From Marinilabiliaceae bacterium (GTDB taxonomy: Bacteria; Bacteroidota; Bacteroidia; Bacteroidales; Marinilabiliaceae), in the NCBI GenBank assembly GCA_027010905.1, contig JALVBA010000222.1:1-6503 (forward strand): a DNA stretch of 6,503 bases. Reading direction: 5' to 3'. The notes below the pieces were generated by a model. It was not told where the DNA came from. It did not search any database and saw nothing but the letters and a program-made list of their open reading frames with translations. Positions 5,233 to 6,503 of the stretch are shown here, in pieces (the stretch's first letter is position 1; every line of letters begins with the position of its first letter). The translations under genes and the position numbers were made by a program.

Positions 5233-6315
5233 TTATCCTCCTATAATTTTTTGCTCGAGAGCCTCTTCCACCTCATCAGGCGAAGAGACCATACCACCCA
5301 TTCGTCCGAAATGTTCAACCTTCACTTTGCCGCTAACAGCAAGCCTTACATCCTCAACCATCTGCCCGGCATTCATCTCTACTGTAAGAATTCCCTTAAT
5401 CTGTTCCGAATAGGCATCTATCTCTCTGTAAGGAAACGGGAAGAGTGTGATAGGACGCAGCAGACCAACCTTAATCCCCTTTGTCCGAGCCAGTTCAACA
5501 GATTTCTTCGAGATTCTGGCACTTGAGCCAAAAGCTACAATCAGATACTCGGCATCATCGCACATGTACGTTTCGTAACGAACCTCACTCTTCTCTATCT
5601 CTCGGTATTTTGCCTGAAGCTTATGATTCAACTTCTCCTGATCGACAGCCTGTAAGTGTAAAGATGTGATAACATTTCGCTCTCTGTCAGGTGTCTTACC
5701 TGTTGCGGCCCATGGATTATTCTTTATCAACTCCTCCTCAGTCCACCTCTTTCGATACTCGTCAAACTCAACCTTCTCCATCATCTGACCAATAACACCA
5801 TCGGAAAGAATCATTGCCGGATTGCGGTATTTAAAGGCTAGTTCGAAAGCCAATCCTATAAAATCAGCCATCTCCTGAACAGAGGCAGGTGCCAATACAA
5901 TTAGCTTATAATCACCATGACCACCACCCTTAACCGCCTGAAAATAGTCAGATTGTGAAGGTTGAATAGTACCAAGCCCCGGTCCCCCTCTTACAACATT
6001 TACAATAACGCAAGGCAACTCGGCACCTGCAATGTAGCTTATTCCTTCTTGCATTAAACTAACTCCCGGAGAGGAGGAGGATGTCATAACGCGCTTGCCT
6101 GATCCGGCACCGCCGTATAACATATTTATTGAGGCAACTTCACTCTCTGCCTGTAAAACAACCATGCCGGTAGTTTCCCATGGTTTCATGAGCATGAGGG
6201 TCTCCATAACTTCCGACTGTGGGGTAATGGGATATCCAAAATATCCATCTACTCCGTAACGAACAGCAGCCTCTGCAATGGCCTCATTACCTTTCATTAA
6301 TTTTAATTCTCTCAT
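5233..6315 (-). CDS. vorB: 2-oxoacid:ferredoxin oxidoreductase, alpha subunit (VorB type)
   Basis: The 360-residue alpha subunit supplies the pyrimidine-binding side of the TPP site. The order fits the family: GNEAIAEAAVRYGVDGYFGYPITPQSE (9-35) with the conserved YPITP and Thr31; QAESEVASINMLYGGAGSGKRVMTSSSSPG (55-84) with Glu57; and NVVRGGPGLGTIQPSQSD (106-123) with Arg109. These Thr, Glu and Arg residues correspond by motif to active-site residues known from pyruvate:ferredoxin oxidoreductase. A charged linker of about 60 residues follows, then the second domain (EYLIVAFGSSARIS, then VGLLRPITLFPFP). The PITPQSE form and the separate-subunit layout fit proteins annotated as 3-methyl-2-oxobutanoate dehydrogenase subunit VorB, but 2-oxoglutarate is also possible (korA). 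The ATG at 6315 lies 28 bp after the ferredoxin stop without a Shine-Dalgarno. The beta gene starts 3 bp after its stop. Confidence 0.92.
   Translation of the reverse strand: MRELKLMKGNEAIAEAAVRYGVDGYFGYPITPQSEVMETLMLMKPWETTGMVVLQAESEVASINMLYGGAGSGKRVMTSSSSPGVSLMQEGISYIAGAELPCVIVNVVRGGPGLGTIQPSQSDYFQAVKGGGHGDYKLIVLAPASVQEMADFIGLAFELAFKYRNPAMILSDGVIGQMMEKVEFDEYRKRWTEEELIKNNPWAATGKTPDRERNVITSLHLQAVDQEKLNHKLQAKYREIEKSEVRYETYMCDDAEYLIVAFGSSARISKKSVELARTKGIKVGLLRPITLFPFPYREIDAYSEQIKGILTVEMNAGQMVEDVRLAVSGKVKVEHFGRMGGMVSSPDEVEEALEQKIIGG
5237..5242 (-). promoter_or_regulatory. Perfect Shine-Dalgarno AGGAGG before the beta-subunit gene
   Basis: On the minus strand AGGAGG is followed by a 7-nt spacer and the ATG of the beta gene at 5229. 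It lies within the last codons of the alpha gene (Ile-Gly-Gly-stop, GGA GGA TAA). No other gene start in the window has such a match; the others have A-rich leaders, as is usual in Bacteroidota. It could aid re-initiation after alpha, or be a by-product of the Gly-Gly codons. Confidence 0.5.
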
Positions 6316-6343
6316 ATTATGAAATATTTCCTAATATCAATAC

Positions 6344-6503
6344 TTATTCTTCTGTCTTCTCCACCACCCTGTAAACAGTAATACAACTGTCAGGACAAAC
6401 CATCGAGCAGTTAGTACACCCGGTACAAGCCTCGGGGTTACCCATCATTGAATAATGGAAGCCTTTGCCATTAACTTTAGCAGCTAATACTATTACATCA
6501 GAG
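6344..6503 (-). CDS. vorD: 4Fe-4S ferredoxin-like subunit of the 2-oxoacid oxidoreductase (5' end missing)
   Basis: The reading frame enters from the right edge and ends at TAA (6344-6346), leaving 52 C-terminal residues. They contain one complete 4Fe-4S motif, CTGCTNCSMVCP (visible residues 26-37), followed by DSCITVYR with an extra Cys and then an acidic tail. The preceding visible stretch (VNGKGFHYSMMGNPEA) resembles the linker between the two clusters of PorD/KorD/VorD-type dicluster ferredoxins, so a first CxxCxxCxxxCP motif is expected just outside the window. The subunit would carry electrons between the TPP site and soluble ferredoxin. It is the first visible gene of the oxidoreductase operon, 28 bp ahead of the alpha gene. 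The truncation is due to the window edge and is not a mutation. Confidence 0.88.
   Translation of the reverse strand, partial: SDVIVLAAKVNGKGFHYSMMGNPEACTGCTNCSMVCPDSCITVYRVVEKTEE

Noticed and set aside
6069..6081. GAGGAGGAGGA run inside the alpha gene
   Set aside because: It is the reverse complement of Ser codons in the conserved TSSSSPG motif of the family, so coding explains it.
6321..6330. Perfect palindrome GAAATATTTC between the ferredoxin and alpha genes
   Set aside because: It is short and AT-rich with no loop, so it is expected by chance in such a spacer and gives no basis for an operator.

Overview
The window looks like a chromosomal segment from a strictly or largely anaerobic member of the Bacteroidota, most likely order Bacteroidales. 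The reasons are its moderate GC (about 40% by eye), A-rich translation starts that mostly lack Shine-Dalgarno sequences, a perfect Bacteroidota-type -7 promoter box (TAnnTTTG) before the first gene, and ferredoxin-linked 2-oxoacid oxidoreductase subunits of the VorB type found in that order. The family or genus cannot be fixed from the sequence alone.

Positions 1-2106 hold a forward operon of three housekeeping genes: a YicC/YloC-family endoribonuclease, guanylate kinase (gmk) and nicotinate-nucleotide adenylyltransferase (nadD). Spacing is tight: 15 bp between yicC and gmk, and a 4-bp ATGA overlap between gmk and nadD. A candidate promoter lies at 25-32.

Positions 2107-2237 are a convergent intergenic region with no gene. 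It contains short A-rich heptad repeats, a more GC-rich block and a 14-bp tandem repeat, but no obvious terminator.

Positions 2238-6503 are all reverse strand. Read in transcription order they are the 3' part of a ferredoxin-like subunit (cut by the window edge), then the alpha, beta (TPP-binding) and gamma subunits of a 2-oxoacid:ferredoxin oxidoreductase, then a small AHSA1/SRPBCC-fold protein, and finally a secreted endonuclease/exonuclease/phosphatase-family protein. The four oxidoreductase genes together should encode a complete complex that interconverts a 2-oxoacid and its acyl-CoA with reduced ferredoxin. The substrate (branched-chain 2-oxoacids or 2-oxoglutarate) cannot be decided from sequence reading. 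Whether the last two genes are co-transcribed with it is uncertain, because their gaps are 77 and 89 bp.

I see no clearly new system, mobile element, CRISPR array or RNA gene. The points most worth a second look are a nested inverted repeat between the beta and gamma genes, a related small hairpin just after the gamma gene, an unusually perfect Shine-Dalgarno sequence before the beta gene, and the layered repeats between nadD and the nuclease gene.
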